A stretch of DNA of 64,000 nt from an uncultured Finegoldia sp. (GTDB lineage: Bacteria; Bacillota; Clostridia; Tissierellales; Peptoniphilaceae), in contig NZ_CAAFUQ010000089.1 of NCBI RefSeq assembly GCF_900766215.1, positions 8,082 to 72,081 of the forward strand, given 5' to 3'. Under the pieces are notes generated by a model, which did not search any database, was not told the DNA's origin, and was given only the letters and a program-made list of their open reading frames with translations. Both the position numbers and the translations under genes were made by a program. Below, piece by piece: positions 38,101-47,190 of the stretch; the first letter of the stretch is position 1; every line of letters begins with the position of its first letter.

Positions 38101-38214
38101 ATAAATTGTAGTAGCGCAACGACTGCTGATAGAATGATTGCTACGTTGTAATCCAGTTGGTTTTTTCTATAAATGAAAAAATGGTATAATGTAATCAAAT
38201 AAGCAGGTGATTTA

Positions 38215-38874
38215 ATGACACAAAAATCTGAAAGTTTACAAATTATGTTCATACTAACACTAATCGGAGGGTTCTTGGATAGCTACAGCTACGTAACCCG
38301 TGGTGGAGTTTTCGCATTCGCACAAACAGGAAACCTCGTTCTACTCTCGATTAATATTTGCTACGGGAATTTGGACAAAATAGTGAGCTACGTTATGCCG
38401 ATTATTGCATTCATTTTGGGGACAACTTTGGTTAGAATATTTGAGAAAAAGCACAAATACATGAAAATAGTACATTGGAGACAAGTTATAATAGTTTTTG
38501 AAGGAATAATCCTCGCATTAGTTGGATTTATCCCAGAAAATTTGAACAAATTAGCATGTCTTCTCATATCATTCGTATGCGCAATGCAAATCGAAGCGTT
38601 TAGAAGATTCAACGGAGTAGATTTAATGACGACAATGTGCACAGGAAATTTGAAAAAAGCAACCGACAGACTCATCGACTACCTGTACACAAAAGATAAT
38701 AACCTACTCAAAGCATCATTTACGACATATTCTGCAATCTTGATATTCATACTAGGTTGTATAATCGGAACACTAACATCAATTGTCTACTCAACAAAAT
38801 CAATACTCGTACTTCCTGTCATAATACTCATCGCATTCATCATAATGCACGAAACAGAAAGGAACAAAAAATGA
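38215..38874 (+). CDS. YoaK/DUF1275 family membrane protein
   Basis: A 219-residue protein with six helices and the family signature near the N-terminus (GGFLDSYSYVTRGGVFAFAQ, then TGNLVLL). The role of the family is unknown. An extended -10 (TGGTATAAT) lies about 35 bp upstream. Its stop overlaps the start of the next gene as ATGA. Confidence 0.9.
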   Translation: MTQKSESLQIMFILTLIGGFLDSYSYVTRGGVFAFAQTGNLVLLSINICYGNLDKIVSYVMPIIAFILGTTLVRIFEKKHKYMKIVHWRQVIIVFEGIILALVGFIPENLNKLACLLISFVCAMQIEAFRRFNGVDLMTTMCTGNLKKATDRLIDYLYTKDNNLLKASFTTYSAILIFILGCIIGTLTSIVYSTKSILVLPVIILIAFIIMHETERNKK

Positions 38875-39515
38875 AACAAATGAAAAACCCAAATGAAACA
38901 AATGGATACGTAATGCTTTACACAATGCAAGACAAAAGATCACTAGACGTATTGAAAAAAGAAAAAAGATTCATAAACAAATTGGAATACGCAAGTGAAC
39001 ATTTGGGAGACATCTATGAGTTTTTCAGAGAAAAATACACCTATTTTGTCAAACAAGCAGAACAAATCGTCCCAAAACCTTACGATGTAAAACTACCAAT
39101 ATGGTGCTCAGTCAGTAACAAAAACTGCATGAAACCAGACGAAAACTCCGTAGCTTATTGCCTCAAAGTACCCGCAGAAAAAGTCGTCTATCTAGATGGA
39201 TCAAAATGGGACTACGTACTCAATAACCACTACGTACCATTAAATGAAGAAGATTTGAAACAATACTACAAATATTTAAAAGATAACAAAATGCCCAACC
39301 CGTTTCTAATAGGCTCAGAAGATTATAGATATTTGTATCCTGAAGAATACAAAAAAATATATCAAAGCTACAAACGAATCTTCGACATCGATGAATGGAA
39401 CATCTTCGCAGTCCAAGGAAACATCTGGGAAATCACAGAAGACATGATAGTCAAAGTATACTACCATGACGACCCAATAGATATATCAGAAGAAAATTTA
39501 ATAGATTATTTGTAA
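38871..39515 (+). CDS. DUF3841-like protein
   Basis: A 214-residue soluble protein that resembles DUF3841: N-terminal VMLYTMQDKRSLDVL, central LPIWCSV and EKVVYLDGSKWDYVLNNHYV, and a final QSYKRIFDIDEW. The start at 38871 overlaps the YoaK stop and is preceded by AAAGGA, so longer readings through the YoaK frame are rejected. Function unknown; translational coupling to YoaK is the only clue. Confidence 0.75.
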   Translation: MKQMKNPNETNGYVMLYTMQDKRSLDVLKKEKRFINKLEYASEHLGDIYEFFREKYTYFVKQAEQIVPKPYDVKLPIWCSVSNKNCMKPDENSVAYCLKVPAEKVVYLDGSKWDYVLNNHYVPLNEEDLKQYYKYLKDNKMPNPFLIGSEDYRYLYPEEYKKIYQSYKRIFDIDEWNIFAVQGNIWEITEDMIVKVYYHDDPIDISEENLIDYL

Positions 39516-39545
39516 AAATCTTAGACTTAATTGTCTAAGATTTTT
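39514..39545 (+). terminator. Terminator after the DUF3841-like gene
   Basis: TCTTAGAC/GTCTAAGA stem extended by five A-T pairs, six-base loop, run of T, starting at the stop codon. Confidence 0.9.
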
Positions 39546-39564
39546 GTTTGTAGATAAATAAAAA

Positions 39565-39630
39565 GCAGTTAAGCCTTATTGCTAAGAATATCGTTAGGAT
39601 ACAGATATTCGTGCAATATGCTTAATCTGC
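39565..39630. repeat. GCAG...CTGC hairpin element, simple copy
   Basis: 66 bp. Left arm starts GCAGTTAAGCCTTATTGC and ends GAATATC; right arm starts GATATTC and ends GCTTAATCTGC; arms are imperfect inverted copies of about 28 bp. The loop is only 11 bp here. Confidence 0.85.
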
Positions 39631-39661
39631 GTGGTTTTACCTATCAAAGAAATACAATTTA

Positions 39662-39727
39662 TTACCTACCTTAGCAAAGCAATTTCTTACCTACCTTAGC
39701 AAAGCAATTTCTTACCTACCTTAGCAA
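39662..39727 (+). repeat. 25-bp tandem repeat, about 2.6 copies
   Basis: Units start TTACCTACCTTAGCAAAGC and are head-to-tail without spacers. Degenerate single copies recur near 40138, 40163 and 40226, each next to a hairpin element. Confidence 0.88.
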
Positions 39728-39801
39728 TTCACATTCAAACAACAAACTTTTTCTACACAAAATCCCTCATTTAAAAACAAAGTATGCTGATAAATTATAA
39801 A

Positions 39802-39912
39802 AAGTAGATTACCAAAATTACATTCAGATTTTCCTCAGAAAAATCCGACCAACTTGACTCTAAAAAAAAACAAGGTAGATTATTACCTGTAATTTTGGTT
39901 TTCTACTCATCT
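39802..39912. repeat. Imperfect long inverted repeat
   Basis: AGTAGATTACCAAAATTACA near the left end is matched by an inverted copy around TGTAATTTTGGTTTTCTACT at the right end, about 70 bp apart. The interior holds a further inverted pair (CAGATTTTCCTC and a partner with TCCG). Confidence 0.7.
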
Positions 39913-39954
39913 TTTTCCTTCCTTATAAAGTATTTTAATAAGCATCAAAAAAAA

Positions 39955-40130
39955 GCAGTTAAGCCTTATTGCTAAGAATATCATACTGAGAAAATAAGTA
40001 TAAATCCAAGTGAAATAAGCCGTCAAAAATCGCACTGTTTGAGCGTCAGCGAGTTTGCGATTTTAGGCTTATGAGCTTAGGATTTATTTATTTTCGTAGT
40101 CTAGATATTCGTGCAATATGCTTAATCTGC
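39955..40130. repeat. Composite element: GCAG...CTGC hairpin with 121-bp palindrome in its loop
   Basis: Arms are the same as in the element at 39565. Between GAATATC and GATATTC, a 121-bp palindromic unit (39983-40103) replaces the 11-bp loop. That unit recurs at 63559 (inverted, same length, near identical) and at 63882. Confidence 0.88.
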
Positions 40131-40185
40131 GTAAAACTTACCTACCTTAGCAAAGCAATTATTCACCTACCTAAGCAACAAAAAA

Positions 40186-40218
40186 GCAGCTAAGCATATG
40201 TACGATATGCTTAACTGC
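40186..40218. repeat. Short GCAG...CTGC hairpin
   Basis: 33-bp hairpin GCAGCTAAGCATAT / ATATGCTTAACTGC with a six-base loop. It is a minimal form of the neighbouring elements and could also act as a terminator-like hairpin. Confidence 0.75.
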
Positions 40219-40249
40219 GTGTATTAACCTACGTTAGCAATGTAATTTC

Positions 40250-40480
40250 TTACTTCTTTTCTCTTTTTTTAAAAAACACAAAAAATGCACCAGTAATGAT
40301 TATTAAACAAGCGATGCTTATTAAAATATGCTCGTTGTCTATGCCTGCTTTTGGCAAAGTTTGTGTACTAGCCAACATTTTCATTATGTTACTTTCATTT
40401 TGACCGTAGCTTATATCATATCCAATATGCATCAGAAACGTCATCACTGCTACCACATAAATCGTTAATTTCTTTTTCAT
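40250..40480 (-). CDS. 76-residue sortase-type mini surface protein (LPKAG)
   Basis: A short protein that has a signal peptide (about residues 1-26), some 15 residues of mature sequence, the sorting motif LPKAG at 43-47, a membrane helix (about 50-71) and the tail KKREKK. A cleaved, anchored product would be a peptide of about 20 residues. The G-rich stretch upstream (GGGGGGAG on the minus strand) is a good ribosome binding site. It could be a remnant of a larger surface protein or a genuine tiny sortase substrate. Confidence 0.7.
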   Translation of the reverse strand: MKKKLTIYVVAVMTFLMHIGYDISYGQNESNIMKMLASTQTLPKAGIDNEHILISIACLIIITGAFFVFFKKREKK

Positions 40481-40509
40481 ATTCTCCCCCCATTACCCTC
40501 ACACTTATT

Positions 40510-40548
40510 ATATATTTTATATTATTATTTTTCAATATAAAATATTTT
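40510..40548 (-). terminator. AT-only hairpin after fumC
   Basis: Thirteen-base A/T inverted repeat AATATTTTATATT with its partner about 10 bp away, just past the fumC stop. Stability is low, so termination is uncertain. Confidence 0.4.
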
Positions 40549-40553
40549 TTTAA

Positions 40554-41912
40554 CTAGCACATTTTTGTAGGGTCGACGTATTCGTCAAATTCTTCTTCTG
40601 TAAGAATTTCCAAATCAAGGGAAGCTTGTTTAAGTGTTGTGTTGTTTTTGTGTGCGTATTTTGCGATTGTACTAGCTTTGTCGTAGCCAATTTTTGTGTT
40701 AAGTGCAGTGACTAGCATTAACGAATTGTTCAAATAATAATCTATGACTTCTCTGTTTGCTTTGAGTCCTCTTAGACAATTATCTGTAAAAGATTTTGTA
40801 GCATCTTTAATTAGTCGTACTGATTGCAACGCGTTATAAATAATCACAGGCATGTACACGTTTAGTTCGTAATTTCCTTGGCTTGCTGCGACTTGAATTG
40901 TCGTGTTGTTGCCCATTATTTGTACACAAACCATAGTCAACGCTTCTGCTTGTGTTGGATTTACTTTGCCAGGCATGATTGATGAGCCCGGTTCATTTGC
41001 AGGAATTGATAATTCGCCGATTCCACATCTTGGACCACTCGCCAAAAATCTCACATCATTTGCAATTTTCATCAAATTATTAGCAAGGGCTGTGATTGCT
41101 CCATGAGTATAGCTTATTGCATCTTTTGATGTAAGTGCGTGGAATTTGTTTTCTGCAGTGATGAATTCTCCATTTATTTGGGCATTTATTTCATCTACTA
41201 CCATTTGGTCGAATCCTTTAACTGCGTTGAGTCCAGTTCCAACGGCTGTAGCTCCAATTGCAAGTTCGTTTAACGCTTTGCTTGCTTCAATGATGTGTTG
41301 TTTGCCTTTTCTAATCATGAAAAGCCATCCCGATATTTCTTGTGACAATCTTAGAGGCACTGCATCTTGCAAATGTGTACGTCCGATTTTGATGATATCT
41401 TTGTTTTCTTCCATCAATGTTTCCAAGACTTTTTCAGTGTTTTCTAATTCTTCGATTAGTTCTGAATCAATCATGTGTTTAAGTGCAATGTGGATTGCAG
41501 ATGGGAATGTATCGTTAGAACTTTGGGATTTGTTCACATCATCGTTCGGATGAATGATGTTCTCCCCAATCTTTTGGTTTGCGATGTGTGCGATGACTTC
41601 GTTCACATTCATGTTGGATTGCGTTCCAGATCCAGTTTGCCACACAGCTAGTGGAAATTCGCTGTCATGTTTGTGATCCAAGATTTCATCACATGCACCC
41701 ACAATCAAATCCTTCTTTTCGTCTGTAAGTTTTCCCAATTTGTTATTAGAAATCGCACACGCTTTTTTTAATCTTGTGAGCGCTTTGATGACTTCAAGTG
41801 GCATTTTTTCTGTTCCAATTTTAAAATTGTTGAAACTTCTTTGAGTTTGTGCTCCCCACAAAACATCGTCACTTACTTCGATTTCACCGATAGAATCCTT
41901 TTCAATTCTCAT
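40554..41912 (-). CDS. fumC: Fumarate hydratase, class II
   Basis: Interconverts fumarate and malate. The superfamily signature GSSIMPGKVNPTQAE is near residue 312, and TGSGTQSNMNVNE and SSNDTFPSA are the other active-site regions. It is 452 residues from ATG at 41912, chosen because GGAGG lies five bases upstream; a TTG start at 41924 overlaps that site. It starts 12 bp after the FetB-like gene and is the last member of a long co-directional block. Confidence 0.95.
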   Translation of the reverse strand: MRIEKDSIGEIEVSDDVLWGAQTQRSFNNFKIGTEKMPLEVIKALTRLKKACAISNNKLGKLTDEKKDLIVGACDEILDHKHDSEFPLAVWQTGSGTQSNMNVNEVIAHIANQKIGENIIHPNDDVNKSQSSNDTFPSAIHIALKHMIDSELIEELENTEKVLETLMEENKDIIKIGRTHLQDAVPLRLSQEISGWLFMIRKGKQHIIEASKALNELAIGATAVGTGLNAVKGFDQMVVDEINAQINGEFITAENKFHALTSKDAISYTHGAITALANNLMKIANDVRFLASGPRCGIGELSIPANEPGSSIMPGKVNPTQAEALTMVCVQIMGNNTTIQVAASQGNYELNVYMPVIIYNALQSVRLIKDATKSFTDNCLRGLKANREVIDYYLNNSLMLVTALNTKIGYDKASTIAKYAHKNNTTLKQASLDLEILTEEEFDEYVDPTKMC

Positions 41913-41924
41913 TTTTTCCTCCAA

Positions 41925-42698
41925 TTATAATTCAAAATTTATTTGCTCTCTATTATTAATCAAACTTTTGTATCCCAAATAAAGCGACAAGAAACTTGCA
42001 ATGTTAACGCTCGCGCAGATGGCTATCATCACAGATATCTGATAAATTATTGCAGTGTTTGGGCTAACTCCGGATAGGATTTGTCCTGTCATCATTCCAG
42101 GAAGACTTATAATTCCCATAGCAATCATGCTGTTCAAATTCGGTAGTATCGCCATTTCTACGGATCGATTGACAATAGGAATGAGTGCTGTGTCTGCACT
42201 TACTCCCAAATTAATTAACGTTGTGATTTTATTTTTGTTTAGTTTCAGATTTTCGTTTAAGTAATTTACTCCCAAATTCACAGCCGTCATCGTGTTTCCG
42301 AAAAGCATCCCAGAAATTGGAATCGCATATTGTGCATCGAAGATAGGTTTTCTGATTACAAATCCTACGTAGAAGCACTCCACAAGTAATCCTGAAAATA
42401 ATATGCTAAATCCTATAATCGCTTTGAATTTGTCAGATAAATGATTTCCTTTGAAAACTTTTAAACTGCTGAATGTCGCCATTATCAATATGTAAATTAT
42501 TACAAATAAATTGTTGTTCGAATTTATCACATAAGTTAGAATGAAACCTGCGATTATAAGTTGCACAGTCATACGAACACTTGCTACAACTAGCATTTTT
42601 GTTTTGTTGATACGACACTTCTTCATTACGAATAACACAACTAACAAAAGCAAATAAATCAGAACGAACCTAGTCCATGGTATTTTAATTATTCCCAT
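41925..42698 (-). CDS. FetB-like ABC transporter permease (UPF0014)
   Basis: A 257-residue membrane protein with the UPF0014/FetB features AYPISGMLFGNTMTA-like (here AIPISGMLFGNTMTAVNLG) and ISLPGMMTGQILSG. The E. coli FetAB homologue exports iron and eases peroxide stress. It starts one base after its ATPase partner. Confidence 0.88.
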   Translation of the reverse strand: MGIIKIPWTRFVLIYLLLLVVLFVMKKCRINKTKMLVVASVRMTVQLIIAGFILTYVINSNNNLFVIIYILIMATFSSLKVFKGNHLSDKFKAIIGFSILFSGLLVECFYVGFVIRKPIFDAQYAIPISGMLFGNTMTAVNLGVNYLNENLKLNKNKITTLINLGVSADTALIPIVNRSVEMAILPNLNSMIAMGIISLPGMMTGQILSGVSPNTAIIYQISVMIAICASVNIASFLSLYLGYKSLINNREQINFEL

Positions 42699-42699
42699 T

Positions 42700-43311
42700 T
42701 TATTCTCCCAAATCGATTATTTTATCTGCAAATTCGTCGACCAATTGTCTAGCGTGACTCACAACTACAAGTGTGATGTCGTTGTGTTTGCAATAATCCA
42801 AGATATTTTTCATCATATCAAATGCAGTCTTATTATCCAACGCACTTGTCGGCTCATCCAATAACAAAACCTCAGGATCTAAGCTAAGTGCAATAGCCAA
42901 GAACACCCTTTGCTTTTCTCCTCCGGAAAGTTTCTCAACATTGAGGTTCAAATCGACATCGAAGTTTGTAATTCTGAGAAATGTAGCAATCTCTTCGTCA
43001 GTTAATTCTTCTAAATCGCGTAGCTTGTAAAACTCATGGAAATTCTCTCTTATAGTCATATCAAACAAGAAATTTTCCTGGGAAGTCATTATGATGTTTC
43101 TTCTCAATTCAACAGGTTTGATATTCAAAATATTTTTATCTTTGTAGAAAATTCTACCCGATTTCATTTGTAATGTGTTGTTGATAAGTTTGAGAAGAGT
43201 GGATTTGCCACTTCCACTCTTACCCACAACGAAAACTACTTCGTTTTTATCTATAGCAAAATCATCGTACTCTTTGATGAATTTAACATTTTCAAATCTC
43301 AAAATTTCCAT
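42700..43311 (-). CDS. FetA-like ABC transporter ATP-binding protein
   Basis: A 203-residue ATPase: Walker A GKSGSGKST, signature LSGGEKQR, Walker B VLLLDEPTSALD and switch His VVSHA. It is paired with the UPF0014 permease and begins directly at the sigB stop, so metal export may be made together with the stress sigma factor. Confidence 0.9.
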   Translation of the reverse strand: MEILRFENVKFIKEYDDFAIDKNEVVFVVGKSGSGKSTLLKLINNTLQMKSGRIFYKDKNILNIKPVELRRNIIMTSQENFLFDMTIRENFHEFYKLRDLEELTDEEIATFLRITNFDVDLNLNVEKLSGGEKQRVFLAIALSLDPEVLLLDEPTSALDNKTAFDMMKNILDYCKHNDITLVVVSHARQLVDEFADKIIDLGE

Positions 43312-44088
43312 CTAAAATTCCAGTTGCTCCTTGAGTGACGCCTTGAATTTTTCGAGAATTTTCTTCTCCATTCTGCTGACAGTCATTTGCGAAATATCCA
43401 ATTCCTCAGCAATCACGATTTGTGTTTTCTTATCAAAATATCTTCCAAGAAGAATTTTCTTTTCAACTTCGTTCAAATCCTCCATGCATCTGTTAATCAA
43501 ATCTCTATTTTCAAACTGCAACATGTCCTTGTCTTCTTCTCCAATCAAATCGCTAAGATTAGTATCCCTGTCATCACTTGATTGGTCGATCGATTGATCC
43601 AATGATTGTGGAGCGTACACTTTTGCCCCTTCCAACACTTCCAACACTTCTTCGTTTGATATCGACAAATAATCTGCGATGTCTTCAACTGTTGGTGATT
43701 TTTGCATTGTTTGTGCAAGGTGTGTCTTGGCTGTTGCAACCTTTTTGTTTAGTTCTTGAATACGGCGTGGAACTCTGATGACCCAGCCTTTGTCCCTGAA
43801 ATATTTTTTTATTTCTCCGACTATTGTAGGAGTTGCATAGGAGGAGAATTCGTAGCCTTTTGATGGATCGTAACGGTCAATCGCAAGGATTAGTCCGATA
43901 CATGCGACTTGGTACAAATCATCGTATTCGATTCCCCTTCCTGTGTATTTTTTTGCCAATATTTCAGCGATATACAGGTTTTTTTCAACGAGAGTATCCC
44001 TTATTTTCTTATCTCGTGTTTCTTGGAATTTCAAGAATAATTCTTTAATATTCTCCTGTTCTTCTTTACTAATTGATTTATTCGCCAT
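43312..44088 (-). CDS. sigB: SigB/SigF-type alternative sigma factor
   Basis: A 258-residue sigma-70 family group 3 factor. Region 2 holds GIEYDDLYQVACIGLILAID and YEFSSYATPTIVGEIKKYFR, region 3 the RVPRRIQELNKKV stretch, and region 4 the QIVIAEELDISQMTVSRMEK helix-turn-helix. It follows RsbV- and RsbW-like genes, the standard partner-switch order. There are no sporulation genes nearby, so a general stress role is more likely than a forespore role (inference). Confidence 0.93.
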   Translation of the reverse strand: MANKSISKEEQENIKELFLKFQETRDKKIRDTLVEKNLYIAEILAKKYTGRGIEYDDLYQVACIGLILAIDRYDPSKGYEFSSYATPTIVGEIKKYFRDKGWVIRVPRRIQELNKKVATAKTHLAQTMQKSPTVEDIADYLSISNEEVLEVLEGAKVYAPQSLDQSIDQSSDDRDTNLSDLIGEEDKDMLQFENRDLINRCMEDLNEVEKKILLGRYFDKKTQIVIAEELDISQMTVSRMEKKILEKFKASLKEQLEF

Positions 44089-44092
44089 AATA

Positions 44093-44437
44093 TTATTTCC
44101 TATTCTTGATTACTTTTATCTCACTTCCATTGATTTCGTATTCATCCATTAATGATTGGATAATCATTTCTGATATTTCGTCCTTTTCGTTGTTTTCACG
44201 TGGATTAAATCCATCTAATTTGAAGATTAATTGCATGTTATCATCTTCAATAATCATAGTACAGTCTATGATTTCGGATCTGTTTCTTTGCAAATTTAAG
44301 CATTCAGTCGCACACAATTTGATGTCTTCAATATCATCCAACGAAAATCCACACTTCATCGCTACGAATGAAGATGAAAGTCTTATAAGAGATACATTTT
44401 CCTTTTCATTTTGAAAACTTAATCTGAATTCTTCCAT
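44093..44437 (-). CDS. rsbW: RsbW-like anti-sigma factor with degenerate ATP site
   Basis: A 114-residue GHKL-fold protein by position and by its C-terminal IIQSLMDEYEINGSEIKVIK, which matches the last helix and strand of RsbW proteins. The N-box is reduced to ATECLN, and the DxGxG and GxGL loops that bind ATP cannot be found, so kinase activity on RsbV is doubtful. It shares one base with the rsbV stop and lies 4 bp before sigB. Confidence 0.75.
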   Translation of the reverse strand: MEEFRLSFQNEKENVSLIRLSSSFVAMKCGFSLDDIEDIKLCATECLNLQRNRSEIIDCTMIIEDDNMQLIFKLDGFNPRENNEKDEISEMIIQSLMDEYEINGSEIKVIKNRK

Positions 44438-44748
44438 TATATCTCCTTTATCACGAAAATCTTGTCCATTTCTGTTATCGTGAACACTTTATTGACGTGT
44501 TTTTTGATGTTGTCAATGTAGATTTTGTGGTTATTGTCTCTTATTTCATTGTACACTTTAATCAAAGCTCCAAGTCCTGTTGAATCTATAAATGAAAGAT
44601 CTGTCGCTTCAATTCTGATGTCTTTTGGGTTTTTCTTGTATTCTTCTAGTAAATCATCTCTGAATTCGTCGCAAGTATTGATATCCAAATCGCCTTGAAT
44701 TCTTACAATTATCTCGTCTTTTGTGACTATATCGTAGTTTAATTGCAT
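44437..44748 (-). CDS. rsbV: RsbV-like anti-sigma factor antagonist (STAS domain)
   Basis: A 103-residue STAS protein. The phosphorylation-site motif SFIDSTGLGALI near residue 56 is intact, with the target Ser in DST. Unphosphorylated RsbV binds RsbW and frees the sigma factor. It begins 12 bp after gyrA stop, so it may be read through from the gyrase genes. Confidence 0.9.
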   Translation of the reverse strand: MQLNYDIVTKDEIIVRIQGDLDINTCDEFRDDLLEEYKKNPKDIRIEATDLSFIDSTGLGALIKVYNEIRDNNHKIYIDNIKKHVNKVFTITEMDKIFVIKEI

Positions 44749-44760
44749 AAATTTTTCTCC

Positions 44761-47181
44761 TTATTCTTCAAAATACTTGGCTACTGCTACTATGGCATCT
44801 TCGCCTTTGTCAGTGTTTTTCAACAATACACCAGATGTATTTCTTGAAAGTGTAGATATTCCTTCTGCTTTTATTCTGATAACCTCAGCTTTTTTGCTAA
44901 TCAAAAGTATCTCATCTTCGTTTTTCAATGCCTTAGCACACGCTACATCTCCTGTTTTCTTGGCGATTTTGTAAGTTCTGATTCCCTTTCCACCTCTGTT
45001 TTGAGTAGTGTAGTTGGATAATTCAGTCTTCTTACCGTAACCATTTTCACTGATTACTGCCAAGAATTCATTGTCTTTTACCAAATCAAATGAAATAACT
45101 TCGTCGTCTTTGTTAAGTGTGATAGCCTTAACTCCGATTGCATTTCTGGATAAATCTCTTAGTTGATCCACATTAAATTGCAAGCTCATACCTTTTTTAG
45201 TGACGATAATCACATTTTCATTCTTTTCGACAAGTTTTACATCGATTAATTCGTCACCTTCATCGAATTTGATTGCGATTATACCAGTTTTTCTGATATT
45301 TTCGTAGAGACTTAGTGAAGTCTTCTTGACCTTACCATTTTTAGTAATGAATATTATAAATTGGTCGTCTTCCTTGTCCTTATCCAATGCCAATACTTGT
45401 GTTACATTTTCATCGGCATCGATTTGGATTAAGTTAATGATGTTGGAACCTCTTGCTGTACGGCTTGCTTCTGGCACTTCGTACGCTTTTAATGAGTAAA
45501 CTTTTCCTTTATTAGTGAAGAACAACAAATCTTGGTGAGTTGTAGTTGCGAACATATCCTTTATGAAATCTCCGTCTTTCATTCCCATTGCATTCACACC
45601 ACGTCCACCTCTGTGTTGAACTTTGTATGCATCTGTGGAAATTCGTTTGATGTAGCCTTTGTTAGTGATAGTGATGAACATGTCTTCTTCTTCCAAAAGT
45701 TCTTCTTCTTCAAAATCACCTTCATCTCTTAGGATTTTAGTTCTTCTATCGTCGGAGTATTTTGTTTTGATTTCTGTCAATTCTTCTTTGATTATGTTCA
45801 AAAGCAAATGTCTGTTATTCAAAATTTCTGTCAATTTTTCAATCAAAGCAGTCAATTCGTCAAATTCAGATTGTAGCTTTTCTTTTTCCAAACCTTGTAG
45901 TCTTTTAAGTCTCATGTCCAAAATCGCTTGGGCTTGGATTTCTGAAAAATCAAATCTTTGCATCAATTTTTCAAGCGCATCATCATAACTTGTTCTGATA
46001 ATGTGGATGATTTCATCGATGTTGTCGATGGCTTTCAACAATCCTTCTACAATGTGAATTCTCGCCTTCGCCTTGTTCAAATCAAATTGCGTTCTTCTTC
46101 TAACCACGATTTCTTGGTGAACAAGATAGTGGTCTATTAATTGTTTCAAATTCAAAACTTTTGGAACGCCATTTACAAGTGCAAGGTTGATTATTCCGAA
46201 TGTAGTTTGCATTTGAGTGTATTTGTATAAGTTGTTAAGCACGATATTCGGATTGGCATCTCTTTTTGTTTCGATGACAATTCTCATACCTTTTCTGTCT
46301 GATTCGTCTCTCAAATCGCTGATGCCTTCTAATTTTTTTTGTTTTACAAGGTCTGCGATTTTTTTGATTAGGTTGGATTTGTTAACTTGGTATGGAATTT
46401 CTGTGACGATGATTTTGTATCGTCCTTTTGATTCTTCAATTCTAGCTTCTGCTCTAAGTCTAACTTTTCCACGTCCAGTTGTGTATGCTTTTTTGACTTC
46501 TTCAAGTCCCATGATATTTCCACCAGTTGGAAAATCAGGAGCCTTGATGTGTTTCATCAATTCTTCTATTGTAATATTTGGATTGTCGATTGATGCGATT
46601 AATGAATCTATAGTTTCACCTAAGTTGTGTGGAGCCATATTTGTCGCCATACCAACAGCGATTCCACTGGATCCATTTACGATTAAGTTAGGAAATCTAG
46701 ATGGAAGTACAACTGGTTCTTGTTCTTCACCATCGTAGTTGTCTTGGAAATCAACTGTGTCTTTGTTGATGTCACGTAACATTTCAAGTGATAGCTTTGC
46801 CATACGCAACTCTGTGTAACGAGGTGCGGCAGCTCCATCACCGTCTATCGAACCGAAGTTACCTTGACCATCTACAAGCGGATATCTCATGTTGAAATCT
46901 TGTGCAAGTCTTACAACTGCATTGTAGATTGCGCTGTCACCATGAGGGTGATATTTACCCATTACTTCCCCTACAAGTCTTGCGGACTTGGAGTATTTTC
47001 TATCTGGGAACAGCCCTTGTTGTTGCATTCCGTAAATTATACGTCTGTGAACAGGTTTTAATCCGTCTCTTACATCTGGAAGTGCACGTGATACAATTAC
47101 ACTCATAGAATAATCCAAATATGCACTTTCCATTTCTTTTTTCAAATCAGCTGGTTTTATATTGATTTTTCTTTCTGTCAT
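44761..47181 (-). CDS. gyrA: DNA gyrase subunit A
   Basis: An 806-residue subunit that cuts and reseals DNA. The catalytic Tyr122 is in [10 protein letters not shown]. The quinolone region reads [13 protein letters not shown] with Ser83 and Asn87; in E. coli residue 87 is Asp. The C-terminal beta-pinwheel has the repeats typical of GyrA, including the GyrA-box-like [11 protein letters not shown]. It starts 9 bp after gyrB. Confidence 0.97.
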   Translation of the reverse strand: MTERKINIKPADLKKEMESAYLDYSMSVIVSRALPDVRDGLKPVHRRIIYGMQQQGLFPDRKYSKSARLVGEVMGKYHPHGDSAIYNAVVRLAQDFNMRYPLVDGQGNFGSIDGDGAAAPRYTELRMAKLSLEMLRDINKDTVDFQDNYDGEEQEPVVLPSRFPNLIVNGSSGIAVGMATNMAPHNLGETIDSLIASIDNPNITIEELMKHIKAPDFPTGGNIMGLEEVKKAYTTGRGKVRLRAEARIEESKGRYKIIVTEIPYQVNKSNLIKKIADLVKQKKLEGISDLRDESDRKGMRIVIETKRDANPNIVLNNLYKYTQMQTTFGIINLALVNGVPKVLNLKQLIDHYLVHQEIVVRRRTQFDLNKAKARIHIVEGLLKAIDNIDEIIHIIRTSYDDALEKLMQRFDFSEIQAQAILDMRLKRLQGLEKEKLQSEFDELTALIEKLTEILNNRHLLLNIIKEELTEIKTKYSDDRRTKILRDEGDFEEEELLEEEDMFITITNKGYIKRISTDAYKVQHRGGRGVNAMGMKDGDFIKDMFATTTHQDLLFFTNKGKVYSLKAYEVPEASRTARGSNIINLIQIDADENVTQVLALDKDKEDDQFIIFITKNGKVKKTSLSLYENIRKTGIIAIKFDEGDELIDVKLVEKNENVIIVTKKGMSLQFNVDQLRDLSRNAIGVKAITLNKDDEVISFDLVKDNEFLAVISENGYGKKTELSNYTTQNRGGKGIRTYKIAKKTGDVACAKALKNEDEILLISKKAEVIRIKAEGISTLSRNTSGVLLKNTDKGEDAIVAVAKYFEE

Positions 47182-47190
47182 ATTATTCTC

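Larger units (their letters stand above)
39546..40249. repeat. Gene-free repeat island
   Basis: About 700 bp without a gene. It contains three GCAG...CTGC hairpin elements, one 121-bp nested palindrome, a 25-bp tandem repeat and a separate long inverted repeat, listed individually. Confidence 0.85.

Noticed and set aside
38096..38190. Small hydrophobic minus-strand frame ending AIILSAVVALLQFIKTT, like a holin-type toxin
   Set aside because: No ATG, GTG or TTG with a ribosome binding site was found in frame, and it overlaps a terminator and the YoaK promoter.
38757..38870. N-terminal extension of the DUF3841-like gene
   Set aside because: It overlaps the YoaK coding frame, and the ATG at 38871 has a ribosome binding site and an ATGA overlap.
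39662..39727. CRISPR array
   Set aside because: The 25-bp units abut each other without spacers and there are no cas genes.
40186..40218. tRNA-like or riboregulator RNA
   Set aside because: It is a simple hairpin that matches the neighbouring repeat family.
43833..44152. Plus-strand ORFs opposite sigB
   Set aside because: Shadows of the sigB frame with no family resemblance.
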